In this document: in pieces, positions 41,686 to 52,128 of the stretch
Numbering within the stretch: position 1 is the first letter of the stretch
Layout of the letters: the number at the start of each line of letters is the position of its first letter
DNA from: Rugalucina vietnamica
Lineage: Eukaryota > Mollusca > Bivalvia > Lucinida > Lucinidae
NCBI GenBank assembly: GCA_964017185.1
Contig: OZ024879.1
Location: forward strand, 42,229,883-42,293,882
Direction of reading: 5' to 3'
Length of the DNA stretch: 64,000 nucleotides
Program-made: the position numbers and the translations under genes
Notes under the pieces: generated by a model
The model's input: only the letters and a program-made list of their open reading frames with translations
Told to the model about the DNA's origin: nothing
Database searches by the model: none

Positions 41686-41921
41686 GTCAAATTATCATTG
41701 GTATTTGGTATGTTCAGTTAGATGTATCTCTTTAGCAGCTATTCCAAATTATACAAGTATTTCACGATTCAATGCCTTACACATATAAACTGTTTATGTA
41801 AAGTCAAATTATCATAGGTATTTAGTATATTCAGTTAAATGTATCTCTTTAGCAGCTATTCCAAATTATACAAGTATTTCACGATTCAATGCCTTACACA
41901 TATAAACTGTTTATGTAAAGT
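41686..41921 (+). repeat. 117-bp tandem duplication in the LINE 3' region
   Basis: The block beginning GTCAAATTATCAT at 41686 repeats at 41803 with few changes, up to GTTTATGTAAAGTCAAAT. Confidence 0.88.
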
Positions 41922-42058
41922 CAAATATGTATGCATGCAATTATCTTTTCCTTCTTTGTTAAATTGCTACTCGTATAGATTGTATATATGTTGTTCTATT
42001 ATGGGCCGGTGGCCTGAATTGGTTGAATAAATTTGATTTGATTTGATTTGATTTGATT

Positions 42059-42686
42059 CCGGGAGAGAATAATGTTAAGGACGTGTGAGAACAAAAGGCA
42101 ATGCTTCAAAGTGTATCATCATTGTAGTGGGTTCTATAATGGGGTTTATAAAGACTATAACTGGAGTTTTCTTGTGTCACTATTGTAATTTGGTATTAGT
42201 TCTTGCGCTACTGTGGAAATCAATAAGAACTGTAGCAGCAGTTATGTTTTCCAATAATGGACAATGCTGACACAATTTCAGCATTGGACGTAATGGTTGT
42301 GGTGCTTGTGGCAATGAAACTGTATTGGTCAATGTTAAATAAGGTGCTGATTAATAAAAAGTAACTTGATAATTGGTAGCATATTGTTGCATTTTGGTTT
42401 TGTAAAATTTGAGGTTTATTGGTTATAATATATCGGTTGCAATGTTGGTTGACGACATGCGATTGGGTTTTGCTGTGTTCCATTTGGACTAAGATATTGG
42501 TTTCCGATATTGCACTGTGCTGCTGAAGAAATCAGATGGAACTTGAAAATAGGATGAGACATTTTCTGATATTGGGTATTTTCTGATATTGGGTTTAGTA
42601 GCCTATCGCTACATCTATGACTTGTCCTGCTGCCTTCTTTTGAATGTTTTTCCCTGACGGCAAAAACATTTGGCCAAGGGGTGTTA
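42059..42686. other. LTR-element interior after the LINE
   Basis: No confident gene. A 61-codon hydrophobic frame (42085-42270) could be a membrane-anchor remnant. TTTTCTGATATTGGGTA is duplicated near 42561 and 42580. CCAAGGGGTGTTA at the end is the putative polypurine tract. Confidence 0.35.
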
Positions 42687-43408
42687 TGTAACATAGTCAT
42701 GCCTGCCTTTGGGTTTTGGGATTCTGACTGGTAACTTGTGGTTTGAAGAAGCTTGTTTGTAATTTGTTGGAACTATTGATTGTATCCTGAAGAATTAATC
42801 TAAGACTTGAACAATGCTTCTGCTGGTCCAAGGAAGATTAAAAGTATTTCCATTGATGTTTTCTATGGGTTTTGCAGCTACTTTGTATTGAAGATTGACA
42901 TCATTGTCCGGGTGCGATTGTTTAAATCTATTTCAGGCTTAACTGGACAGCTTATGATGTATTAATATTGGACCATTTGCATCTTATCTAGTATTCATGA
43001 TGTATCCGGTGGGACGGATTAGTGTTAATCTATTTCTTGTTTACCATGACAACGGTATTGTTATGAAGATAAAGCTTGGTATCTCATTGGTTTATGGTTT
43101 TGATGTATTCGAATAAGTTTGAGGTTATCGATATCTGATGAATATTTTGAGATACTGTAACTTGGTATCATGGGGTAACGACGTCGTTTTGGATTGATGT
43201 GTGTGCGTGTGTATGGATGCGAAGACTGCACCATTTCTAGAACATTAAGGACAGATTAGATTTATGAGAACTGGTTTATTCTTGTGGCAAAGCTTCTTTG
43301 GGATTATGTCCTTAATCTAAGGGGAGTCGTTTTTTAGCTTTTGGAATGAAGAGACTAAAATAGTATTACAAAATTGAAACTTTAATTAACTTTCTATAGA
43401 ACAATCGA
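42687..43408 (+). repeat. 3' LTR of the 35-43 kb element, truncated
   Basis: Matches 35455-36169 with small indels (for example a TCTTGTTTACC insertion near 43036). The similarity ends abruptly at ACAATCGA. Confidence 0.75.
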
Positions 43409-43983
43409 CAGGCTCAGAACATCCTAAATTTTAGCTAGGCTAGTTCTATTTTACTAGAGTAGCTAAATCGAGCTTTAGAAAAGCATGGGAATCGTGCAGT
43501 ATACTGCTGTATCGAACTGAAAAATTTTAAAAACCTTTGCAAATGCCTGCCATTGCAACCAAAAAAATAAAATTTGAGCCAAGCATTTTTTGTAAAACAC
43601 CCTATTTTTATTACCATAATCGACAGTTTCTGGAAAATGGAAATTTTTGACACGTATAAATTTCGGTGAACTGTCCTGTCGAGGAATGGACGATTCGCCC
43701 AAAATTATATCCTCCCAAAAATCTGAGGGCGTATTTGTTGAAGCCAAACCGGTATCAGTTTCGTTTTGATATGTTTCTGGAAACTGAAAAACTGGTTTCA
43801 TCAAAACAGAAACCGGTTTCAACAGCTTTATAACACATGTGGGCCGTTCTTGTTAAAACGACACTCAAACAGGTTTTCATGAAACCATTTTATGTTTCCT
43901 GAATCCGAAACAAAAACACCAAAAGAAACCACTTTATATATAAAATAATAATTGTGTTAACAATTGTCTCTGTTAATTTTCAG
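43409..43983. other. GAAACCGGTTTC-rich stretch, no gene
   Basis: The motif GAAACCGGTTTC and its variants recur near 43745-43830, with further GAAAC motifs to 43940. No coding frame. It ends in the splice acceptor for the exon at 43984. Confidence 0.4.
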
Positions 43984-44095
43984 ATCAATGAATTACACTC
44001 CATAACTGGTGCCCAGGCCAAAATCAAGATTGAATATGAAGGGCGCATTATAGTGCACGAGACAGAGACGTGCACCATAGACAATTTGGACCGTG
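43984..44095 (+). other. Candidate internal coding exon
   Basis: A pyrimidine-rich TCTCTGTTAATTTTCAG precedes it and GTAATT follows. The 112 bases are open in one frame for 37 codons plus one base (INELHSITGAQAKIKIEYEG is the first part). The leftover G joins the GT that opens the exon at 49458 to give a glycine codon, so the two are phase-compatible. The composition is less AT-rich than its surroundings. No family recognised. Confidence 0.5.
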
Positions 44096-44607
44096 GTAAT
44101 TTTTAGTTGTTGATGACATACTGGTTAAGTTGAATTGTTTCGAAAATATCTATATGAAAGACCAAGGGAGTGGCACAATAAAATACCGTAGCGTATCCTC
44201 GACCGAGGTGATTATCCTACAAATGTATAAAAACTAGTCAAAAAACAGAAAAGAGAAATCACCACGACATTTAAGGATGTTGTATGGGACATCTTTGTCT
44301 TCGCTTTGGGAAATACACCCGGATTTCATCTAATTAGAGCCAAAGTGTGTAGCGTTTTTAAATTGAAATTTGCACTCAACATACCGTATTATGTTTATCT
44401 ATTCCTTGAGACTCGACACACAATATCCAGATGTCACATTGCAACGCATTTTGACCTTAAAGCATGTCCAAGCACATGTTTGAATTTATTTGTGGTCACA
44501 AAATGTTTGAAACACACCCTAGGATACCATGACACAGACATTACCATATATATGCATCAACAAACACAGAAGGCAAACATGGCAAAGGAAGTTTTTGTTT
44601 GACTTCA
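44096..44607. other. Putative intron, no other feature
   Basis: AT-rich. A plus-strand frame at 44306-44602 lacks recognisable content. Confidence 0.3.
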
Positions 44608-44895
44608 TGCTTAACGTCCCAATCAAAAGCAAAGGTCATGTCGGGACATTGCCTCCATTTTATGGGACTTTTACCCAAAGTGAGGATGTCATGACATCCA
44701 ACAAGTGCTTCAAATATAACCATCCAACTATGCCACAAAGGCTTATATGTATGGATGGTTTGATTTGAACCACTTTTCCTGGGCTGGCTCAAACCAGAGC
44801 GGTATACCAGTAATCAGCTGGTCAGTCAGAAGCGTGTAAGCTTTGCCTGGAAGCACAAACAGCCCATCTATTTCTGTAGGCCCCATGCACTATTT
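44608..44895 (+). repeat. Dispersed repeat family A, fullest copy
   Basis: It runs from GCTTAACGTCCCAATC through GGTCATGTCGGGACATTGCC, CATGACATCCAACAAGTGCT, ATGTATGGATGGTTTG, CCAGTAATCAGCTGGTCAGT and GCCCATCTATTTCTGTAGGC. No reading frame or tRNA-like promoter is recognised. Confidence 0.7.
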
Positions 44896-45081
44896 GGTTG
44901 TCATTTTGATTGAATAATACATCAGCCATGTGAGGAGACTGTAGCAGCATATGATGGCTTTGCGCCAATGCAACGCGCTACAAATGTGATATTTGGTGAA
45001 TGATAAAAACCTGAAGTACAAAAATGCATGTTCATTGAGTGTGTTTAATGTTTAATATTGAAGAGTATACAATATTATAGG

Positions 45082-45505
45082 GATCAACCATGGTTTTCAG
45101 TGTTCAAACATTCGATGGATCACGAGGAAGGCGTTTGAACACAAGGCCGCAGGCCGCGTGTTCAAACGCCTTCCGAGTGATCCAGCGAATGTTTGAACAC
45201 TGAAGCAAACCATGGTTGATCGCTATTCTTGCATTTTCTCTCTAATCCACTTAAAATCTCTTGAAAATAACATTAACAACGTAAAAACTCACCGAAACCC
45301 GCGGAGCTTCTTCAACGTCGGCCATTTTGTTTAGAACGAAACACATGACGTCACGTCGCATTGACCAATGACGTCGGTCAAAACCCATGTTCAAACGGCA
45401 CGTGAATTTCATGATTTGAACATGGGTTTTGCTGTTTGAACACGGCTTTCGACCAATCGAAAACGGCTTCAAACAGCTATGCGCATAGATTTCTATGCAA
45501 GAATA
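45082..45505. mobile_element. Foldback element with a 60-bp-arm hairpin
   Basis: Arms 45082-45142 and 45158-45221 are nearly perfect complements (about 57 matches, one 3-base gap) around a GC-rich loop AAGGCCGCAGGCCGC. A second hairpin has 17-bp perfect arms, CAAAACCCATGTTCAAA (45379-45395) and its complement (45415-45431). TATTCTTGCAT (about 45224) and ATGCAAGAATA (about 45495) are also inverted. TGACGTCA-like motifs lie between. Confidence 0.8.
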
Positions 45506-45510
45506 CCGAG

Positions 45511-46261
45511 TTGATTTTGGGTGAAATGATCTTCAAATATTGTTAAAATACAATGTACAGTCGAGTTTCCGGTTACGCAAAGTTCCCGACTCCGGAAATC
45601 CTTATTAAAAACATGGTAAAACATGTATTACCAGTACCTTCAAAACAAATAATCAGTTTTTGTTCTCTTGGCAATTTTCTAAACATTGCATTATCCAATA
45701 AATATCTGTGAATGAGTTCACTCACACCAATCTTTTATCTTTAGTAGCTTTTTGCATGTCAAATTTTATGACATCTGATGTCACACTGTTACATACCGAG
45801 AGCAAAGAAACATCGATTATGCATGGAAACAACCATGTACATTACGTACATGAAGGATCTCATACAATTATATAGAAAATTGTAAACACTGTTACATTAT
45901 ATTTAATGGCAAACACAGGCTGGACCAGAACCCAGTACTTCAAACTTACGTAGGATGACACATTGCCGGGGCTAAAAAATCAGCAAGAATGTACAATTTC
46001 TTTTGAAATAGTCGCTTCTATGAGGTAATGGCTTCAAGAAACGAAAAATTTGGTCATAAAAATCTTCCCTGCAAAGTAAAGGATATGACTTTGTCTACAT
46101 CTTGTCGGGTATAGTTTAGCAGTAATTAAAATTCTATTCTTCTGATGGCAATGATTTATCATTGACAAGAACATTTTAAGAAACCAAGTACTTGACTGTA
46201 ATGGAAATTTGATTTTATGACAATTACTAAATTTATTCACCCAAGAAACACAAAAGAAAAA
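45511..46261. other. No gene seen
   Basis: AT-rich. A minus-strand frame (46034-46240) has no motif. Confidence 0.3.
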
Positions 46262-46720
46262 GCGGCTCTCCTAGCAAAACGTGGGGAGCCTGTTTGCTAA
46301 CAGAGAACCGGACTAACAACTGAGAGGTCATGATTCGGTCCGATACCCGCCTCCGCCATGTAGTGTCCCTGAGCAAGACACTTCAAGCTCCGGACGGCCC
46401 CCGTGGCCGAATGGTTAAGGTCGCTGACTTCAGTGCTCTTGATCATTCGATCATCTCACCTCTGTGGGTTCGCACCTCGCACGGGGCATGAGTCACATGT
46501 GGGACAAGCATAATTCTGCTTGCGGGTGTGTCAGGTAGTTTTCCCCGGGTACTCCGGTTTTCGCCACACCTACAGATTGATTTGTCTCGATATGAGTAAA
46601 AAAGCTTGAAAGGGATTCAAAATTGAATTAAAAAAAAAAAAAAAAATCAAGCTCCACAAAGTACCCAGAAAGGGATGGCTTTGTCTCGCAATGACTAAAT
46701 AATAGGTGTGAAATACATTA
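46262..46720 (+). mobile_element. Older SINE split by a younger one
   Basis: The left part (46262-46391) has a B-box-like GATTCGGTCCGAT and the TGTCCCTGAGCAAGACACTT core known from SINEs of marine animals. It continues after the inserted SINE (46656 onward, CACAAAGTACCCAGAAAGGG, ATGGCTTTGTCTCGCAATGA). Reading across the insertion restores a continuous repeat. Confidence 0.7.
46392..46646 (+). mobile_element. tRNA-derived SINE with poly(A) tail and 9-bp target duplication
   Basis: The 5' part reads like a tRNA with a long variable arm: CCCCCGTGGCCGAATGGTTA (A box), then GGGTTCGCACCTCGCACGGG (B box and acceptor pairing). A middle domain with CCCCGGGTACTCCGGTTTTC and a run of A follow. TCAAGCTCC stands on both sides (46383-46391 and 46647-46655). 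Pol III transcribed in principle. Needs a LINE's enzyme to move. Confidence 0.85.
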
Positions 46721-47179
46721 CGGCCAAAACACAAAAGAAAGTGAGAGAAAAAAATAATGACTTGACACAACCATCCTATGAGTCAGTATTTACATTGTGT
46801 ATATGCATTAGACCCAAGGTTGCAAATGACATGTCTAGGCAAAACAGTTAAATTTTGCTTCAATGGCTTGTTTGGTAATGTTTTACGTCCCACTTAATAA
46901 AGTAGCTAAGGTCATGCGGATAAACTAGCTCATTTTAAATTTTAACCGGAAACTTGGATCAATACCACTCTGGAAACAGTTCAATAGGCCCAGAGCTATG
47001 TATACATATGTACATGTATATCGATATTGTACCAGGTTGACCAATCTTTTGCTTGACCGACTTTGTCCAAGGACTATCCTATAAGGGGGTACAAGATAGA
47101 CAAGTTTCAGTGGTCAATTTTTTTCATATATATATTATATTTTTTTTGTCTTTGCTGTTGGTATGGGTAACCTTAAGTG
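46721..47179. other. No gene seen
   Basis: AT-rich, short frames only. Confidence 0.3.
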
Positions 47180-47182
47180 TTG

Positions 47183-47216
<34 letters not shown>
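47180..47216 (+). repeat. TAA microsatellite
   Basis: About nine TAA units, then TAAATAAATATATA. Confidence 0.9.
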
Positions 47217-47235
47217 TATAAATTTTATATTTTAG

Positions 47236-47358
47236 GAGGACAACAAATTTAGCACAATTGACAATTTTCCATATGATCCTCCAGTGAATACAGACAGTGA
47301 TCAGTATCAGACCTTTTTTATTTTATTTTTTTCAGTCATTTTCATATATTTTCGAGAT
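47236..47358 (+). other. Weak candidate exon
   Basis: TTTTATATTTTAG precedes and GTAAGT follows. The 41 codons are open (EDNKFSTIDNFPYDPPVNTD, then a hydrophobic stretch). It is not phase-compatible with the exons at 43984 and 49458, and the hydrophobic part coincides with a T-rich tract, so it may be chance. Confidence 0.22.
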
Positions 47359-47812
47359 GTAAGTAATGCTATATTTTGAAAGAAGAGAATCCAGTGCTTG
47401 CCTTATAATGCTGAGCGCCAAGCAAAGTAGCCACTGATACCATTTAAACGGTCTTATTTATGATGCGGCTCTGGATCTAACCTACGACACTCTAACCACT
47501 ACACAATGAGCAAGCACGATTTGGGAAAATATCCGTAGGCTGTCAGCAGTTAATTTGGTTGTTTGTATGGAGGCTTAACATTCCAGTCAACATTTTTTTG
47601 GTCATGTCGGGGCGGAGCCAACGCTTGTGGGGCTGTCAGCAGTTTAGCAGTGTAGCATTGAAGTGAAGTCCCAAATCACATACTTTGTAATATATATCAG
47701 CAGTAAGACGAATAGCAACTATTTAAGAAAAATCTGAAACTTAGACCACTGAATCATATTCTTGTTGTAGTGTCAGCGTTTTATGCCCTACTTACATCGC
47801 AAGTCATACTGA
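47359..47812. other. No gene seen
   Basis: Contains a small family A piece near 47568-47615 (GGCTTAACATTCCAGTCAAC). Otherwise nothing. Confidence 0.3.
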
Positions 47813-47965
47813 AACAGGGGCCCCTACCCATTGGGGCCCCAGAAGTAAATAGATGGGCTGATTATGCCTCCAGTGAAAGCCTGTACGATGCTGACTGGCT
47901 ATCTGATTACTGGTTAACCGCTCGGGTCTGAGCCTGCCCAGGAAAAGAGGTTCCGAGTCTAACCA
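47813..47965 (-). repeat. Dispersed repeat family A, copy 4
   Basis: The reverse of the distal part of the 44608 copy (GGGGCCCCTACCCATTGGGG, ATAGATGGGCTGATTATGCC, GATTACTGGTTAACCGCTC, GAGCCTGCCCAG). Confidence 0.68.
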
Positions 47966-47980
47966 TCCGCACATTATAAT

Positions 47981-48219
47981 ATGAGCCGCATCGTGAGAAA
48001 ACCGGAATTTTGCATATGCGAAAACAAAGGCGCAGATCAGATTCGCAGTAACTGCGAAGCTGATCAGCGCCTTTGGTTTCACCTCTCGGATAGTAAAATT
48101 TCTCTTCTTCCTAATTCCGAAATTTCAAGCTTTTGACCATTTTCTGAGACTGCACAGACCCGTTTATGTCGGACCTGGTAGTAAACCGCGAAGACCGGTT
48201 TTCTCGCATCAAGGCTCAT
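47981..48219. mobile_element. MITE with 25-bp terminal inverted repeats
   Basis: Left ATGAGCCGCATCGTGAGAAA plus ACCGG (47981-48005). The right end (48195-48219) is its complement with two to four differences. Flanks are AT-rich (ATTATAAT and ATATTATAA), allowing a short target duplication. An inner hairpin, AAAGGCGCAGATCAGATTCG against CGAAGCTGATCAGCGCCTTT, lies at about 48026-48077. The sequence at 63290-63540 is related. Confidence 0.75.
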
Positions 48220-48242
48220 ATATTATAACCCCTTTTGGCTTT

Positions 48243-48435
48243 GTCTGGTTATATTTGAAGCACATGTTGGATGTCAAAGGCTCATGACATCTTCATTTTG
48301 GGCAAGAGTCCCATAAAATGGAGGCAATGTCCCAACATGACCTTAGCTGTTGACTGGGACGTCTTCATTTTGGGCAAGAGTCCCATAAAGTGGAGGCAAC
48401 GTCCCTACATGACCTTAGCTGTTGACTGGGATGTA
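48243..48435 (-). repeat. Family A copy 5 with a 72-bp tandem duplication
   Basis: CTTCATTTTGGGCAAGAGTC starts at 48291 and again at 48363. Each unit runs to GCTGTTGACTGGGA. Only this copy carries the duplication. Confidence 0.8.
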
Positions 48436-49457
48436 AAGCATCAATTCGAAAGAATTCAAACTGAGACGGGGCATATTTGAAATTTCATATGGAATGAATA
48501 TGCCGGAGAAGCCCTAGAGCGATTTCCCAACCACTTATTACATAGCAGATAGCTTTACCACACCACGGAAGCTCTAGACTTCAGTTGTATCCGAAGGATG
48601 CAACTAACATGTACTGACCTCCACCCCCGATCCCCACCCATTGTAACTATAAAAAATGTGTTTAAACTGCACATACGCAACAAACGTGAACTGCATGAAA
48701 GGGACATTTGGCATACTGGACTTTGTCATGTATATTTCAATAGACAAAAATGGAACACAATGCATTTTCATTTATTCAATAAATGAAAACTAATAGGGTG
48801 ACAGGACTTTTGAGGAAGAGTATATTGCACCCCGTGTTCAGGACTTTCTCAAAACTGTTGTGTAATATTAAAACATGTACACAAGGAAAATTATATACTA
48901 CATTTTCCGCGTACATTGCTCTACATGAACCATAACTAATTTTCTCAAAACAAATGTGTTTTTGGATAGTTAAATATCTTGTTTAATGCAGTCGGGATGT
49001 GATGTGCAGAAAAAATCTGCCATTCGCGTGCAAAAAGGTTACCTAAGCTATTCATGGTGGTAAGTTTTATCAAAAATGCTTGTTTTGGTCACTTTTCATA
49101 TCCTTTGTAACGCCATACTGGTGCTTTGCATGATTAAAATTGTGATGTTTGGCAATAAAGAATAACTATTCATAATAGAGTCGGACAAACTTTTGGCAAA
49201 ATACATTCTTGTTTTCTCTCCAATCAGATGGTCAAAACTGGCCGAACATGTTCGAAACAGCCAAAATATGCCAGTGTTTAGAACAATGACCTTAACACCT
49301 ACTCAAAAGAACATTAAGTAAGTATATGTAACTATACTTATAATGTTAAGATACAAAATGCCTTAATCATGTTAATGCATCTGAAAAGCTTTTATTATAA
49401 AATGATGGTTCGAACTAAAATTGTCAGGTGATCACTAATTAGTCAATTATATTCACA
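48436..49457. other. No gene recognised
   Basis: Short frames only. It ends in AATTATATTCACAG, the acceptor for the next exon. Confidence 0.3.
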
Positions 49458-49844
49458 GGTAGCACAGATGCAGATACAAACACGGACGTGGCTGTGGCGG
49501 AAGAAGTAGTCATTGTCCCCTTTCCATCTCCGAAGCCAGACAGAAAAAGGGTACATGAGAAAGCAGAAAGTAATGCAGCATCTACCAGTAGCCCGAAACC
49601 TAAAAGAGCAGCTAGGAAAAGCAAACGTACTGAACGTGCGAAGACGTACCGCTGTGGTACATGTGGAGAGCCATACATCGATGCTGTGGAATCTGGCAAG
49701 AAGAGACCAGTATGGCTTGGTTGCTCTCAAAGGAATTGCGAGTATTGGGTGCATGCAAGATTTATGGGCTTCATCGTAAGCTCAGAGGATGCTTTTGAAA
49801 AAATTAAATCTTTTTACTGTAAAGACCATCGCCATCTTCATTAA
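49458..49844 (+). CDS. Terminal exon encoding a PHD-like zinc finger
   Basis: After the acceptor TTATATTCACAG the frame opens with GT, completing a glycine codon with the exon at 43984-44095. It runs 128 codons to TAA. The first part is acidic then Pro/Ser-rich, followed by a Lys/Arg cluster (KPKRAARKSKRTERAK) that could be a nuclear localisation signal. The last 60 residues contain YRCGTCGEP, VWLGC, NCEYWVH and FYCKDH, matching the Cys/His spacing and Trp of PHD fingers, except that the Cys expected soon after the His is a Phe. PHD fingers read histone tails, and related ones occur in host genes and transposon proteins. Upstream exons beyond 43984 are not identified. Confidence 0.5.
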   Translation, partial: GSTDADTNTDVAVAEEVVIVPFPSPKPDRKRVHEKAESNAASTSSPKPKRAARKSKRTERAKTYRCGTCGEPYIDAVESGKKRPVWLGCSQRNCEYWVHARFMGFIVSSEDAFEKIKSFYCKDHRHLH

Positions 49845-49895
49845 ATTTAATAATTTTTGTTTACAATTGTATATGTTATATTTTAGATGATTACC

Positions 49896-51630
49896 TGATC
49901 AAGAGTATCAAAACTCCTACAAGCTCTGAACCACCTATCTGTTGTTGGAAGACCTGTGGGTATTAGCATCTTTAATCGCTGATTTTTATTCTCAAATACA
50001 AAATCTCCACCCTCTCCTTTACTAGGATTTCCGCTTATTGAGAAAGACTCATTATCTTTTAGATACTGGACGAGATCATCAGGAACCAGTGTACGCATTT
50101 TCAGATCACGGTATTCTATTTCCTGGTAACACGTCATGTTAACCCCATAAAATAGTGGTGCAAATTTTGTTCGTGTTATCAGCATAACTTCGCTGTTATT
50201 TCTTCTCACAGCTGCTCTAAATAGGAACAAAGACAAAAGGTATGTAAATACAGCATGCATCATAAAAATGTAATTTGGGTCACAAGCTGACTCCAACCAT
50301 TCGTGATATTTGTTTAAAGAAGGTTTTGTTTTATCGCAAATACACTGTCTTATATATGGGACAAGAAGTTCATCAGCAGATGCTTCGAAGAATATAGTAA
50401 TCATTTGCCATGCCTTGTGATGATCGATTGCCGACTTGCAAGCAGATTGGGCTTTAATTGAGTTGAAACCAAGCATTTTACCCAGTTCACTAAGTCCAAC
50501 ATCCCATAGTAACCTAAAGCACGCTTTCGTCATGTTTATTTCGAAGTGTCCAAGACCTGGCTGCAGAAGAATATGTTGTAAGTTTTCATGTTTTTCTAGT
50601 AGTCTAGAGGCTAATAAATATGGCAAACCGTCACATCCGATGATCGTCCACTTTCGAATATCACCAACACTAGTAGTTCGTATAAGTTGTCGTAAAACTG
50701 TTTCTACTGCATCTTATGAGCAGGGGTTTTCAAAACACGGTTAACCGATTGTAACCTTAGGTGGCAGTTGGGGATGATGGTGATCTAAAAATGAGTATGT
50801 GTTTTTGTTGGTTGGGTTTGGAGGTAGGTCAAAGTTATCATTGTTCATTAATGCATCTATTATATCGCTACACGCCTCGTTCTCTTGCTTCTGTTCTAAG
50901 TACACTTTATTCAATCTTTCTACTATAACACTGTTTCTTAAACTTTCAAATCTTTCACAGCTGTCATTAGTGAAGGAACGAATACTTTCAATAATATTTC
51001 CAATAGGTAACTGAGTATTGTATAGCCATGAATAAGGGTCAAGTTCAGGAATATTTTGAAAATTAGTCACAATGCTTTGTTTTATGTGGATGACAGATGT
51101 GATAACACTGAGCATCGCTTTGGCATTATATCTAACACGCCAGTTTCGCGCAAGCACTTGATTGTTATCAAAAAAAGTAATGACATCGTTATCAGCAGGA
51201 CAAACAACTTCCTTACTAGTTTTGTCTTTAAACCATTTTAACACACTTGTGTAACATCCAGCAGGTGAAATTGACGACAGATATGATATAATAGTTTTAC
51301 TACCTGACACAAAGTATAAAATAAGATTGAGTGCAAAAAATAGGGGGTTATAGTACCCGCAGTTGGTGCAGCTAGTAAACAGTCAAGGGCTGCAAACAAA
51401 GCTAAACGCCTTCCTTTATTAGCATTGTCATTGCTAAGACCCACTAATGCCATCATAAATGTAATAACGACACATGTTTTATCCAATGTTATTTCTGTAA
51501 AATCAGTCAGATTGTCCTTATACTTCTTTGTCCTTTCATTTGCTTTGGCTTTAAAATGTTCACTTTGGGATTTGCCGTAAAAAAATGAAAAAAATGCCGT
51601 AGTTGTTTTGGAGGGAAAATTCGAAATTCA
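49896..51630 (-). pseudogene. DUF6589-like transposase-related pseudogene
   Basis: A minus-strand coding region. Near its middle are IIGCDGLPYLLA, then GLGHFEINMTKACFRLLWDV, DHHKAWQM, the segment LITRTKFAPLFYGVNM, and SGNPSKGEGGDFVFE. I recall this wording from DUF6589-type proteins, a family repeated in cnidarian and mollusc genomes and probably mobile-element derived. The main frame (51310 to 49896) has two in-frame TAA codons near 50739 and 50718, and the upstream part (51630-51310, with ALFAALDCLLAAP) is in another register, by indel or a lost intron. DTLDQ is followed by GTAATC, a possible splice donor, at 49895. Inactive as it stands. Confidence 0.5.
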
Positions 51631-51726
51631 GTGAAATGGCAGAGTCTGTCATATTTCCAATAGCTTCTTGGTAAATAAATACTGATATTAGCGGGGTTAT
51701 GTCATTTTAAGATTTGTATAACAGTT

Positions 51727-51960
51727 TTAATGCACCAGTCATTTGTAACCACTGCCCCCACCTACGTGGACTGGTGGGGGATAGCCGGGCTTAAGTGCAG
51801 GGCAATTATTCTTTGAGTGTCCCCCACAGTGCAGGGGTAGTGACCAGGTTTTGACATTAAGATCCTTACCCCAGGGAGGTTTCTATTGCTAAGGGCAAGG
51901 CAAAGAGCGGGATTTTGACTTCCAGTTTGTCCCCTGGAAGTGGGGCTTTTAGCAGGGTAG
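51727..51960. mobile_element. Left part of a MITE related to 60605-60928
   Basis: It begins TTAATGCACCAGTCATTTGT, the same terminus as the MITE at 60605, and shares ACCACTGC and the GGGATTTTGACTTCCAGTTT-like block. The right terminus is missing. Confidence 0.65.
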
Positions 51961-52128
51961 GGTAGGGTAGGGATTACCGTTTTTTATGTCTATCACCTTT
52001 TTCAGTAATATAAAATTCACCGTCAAAGTATTCTCACCTGCACCTGCACTCTAGTTCCTTTTATGCTTATAGAGTGATCGATCACTATGTAACTCATACT
52101 TATTTCTTTTTATTTTTAAGGGTGACAG

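Larger units (their letters stand above)
38158..42058 (+). mobile_element. LINE (endonuclease plus RT, ATTTG tail)
   Basis: A single long ORF2, a 0.4-kb 3' region containing a 117-bp tandem duplication, AATAAA at 42026 and a 3' tail of ATTTG repeats (42030-42058). The 5' end and any ORF1 are not identified. The lack of RNase H and the C-terminal knuckle point to a CR1/L2/RTE-like group rather than the I clade. Confidence 0.75.
35455..43408 (+). mobile_element. LTR-bounded element with primer site, enclosing a LINE
   Basis: Direct repeats begin TGTAACATAGTCATGCCTGC at 35455 and 42687 and stay collinear for about 715 bp. After the first repeat, CTGGTGCCGTGACCAGGAT (36364-36382) looks like a Bel/Pao-type primer site. 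Before the second, CCAAGGGGTGTTA is a weak polypurine tract. If the primer site marks the LTR end, the first LTR is about 0.9 kb and the second is 3'-truncated at 43408. No RT of its own is seen: the interior is mostly a separate LINE. Confidence 0.62.

Noticed and set aside
42085..42270. Envelope-like gene of the LTR element
   Set aside because: Only a short hydrophobic frame with no signal peptide, cleavage site or cysteine pattern.
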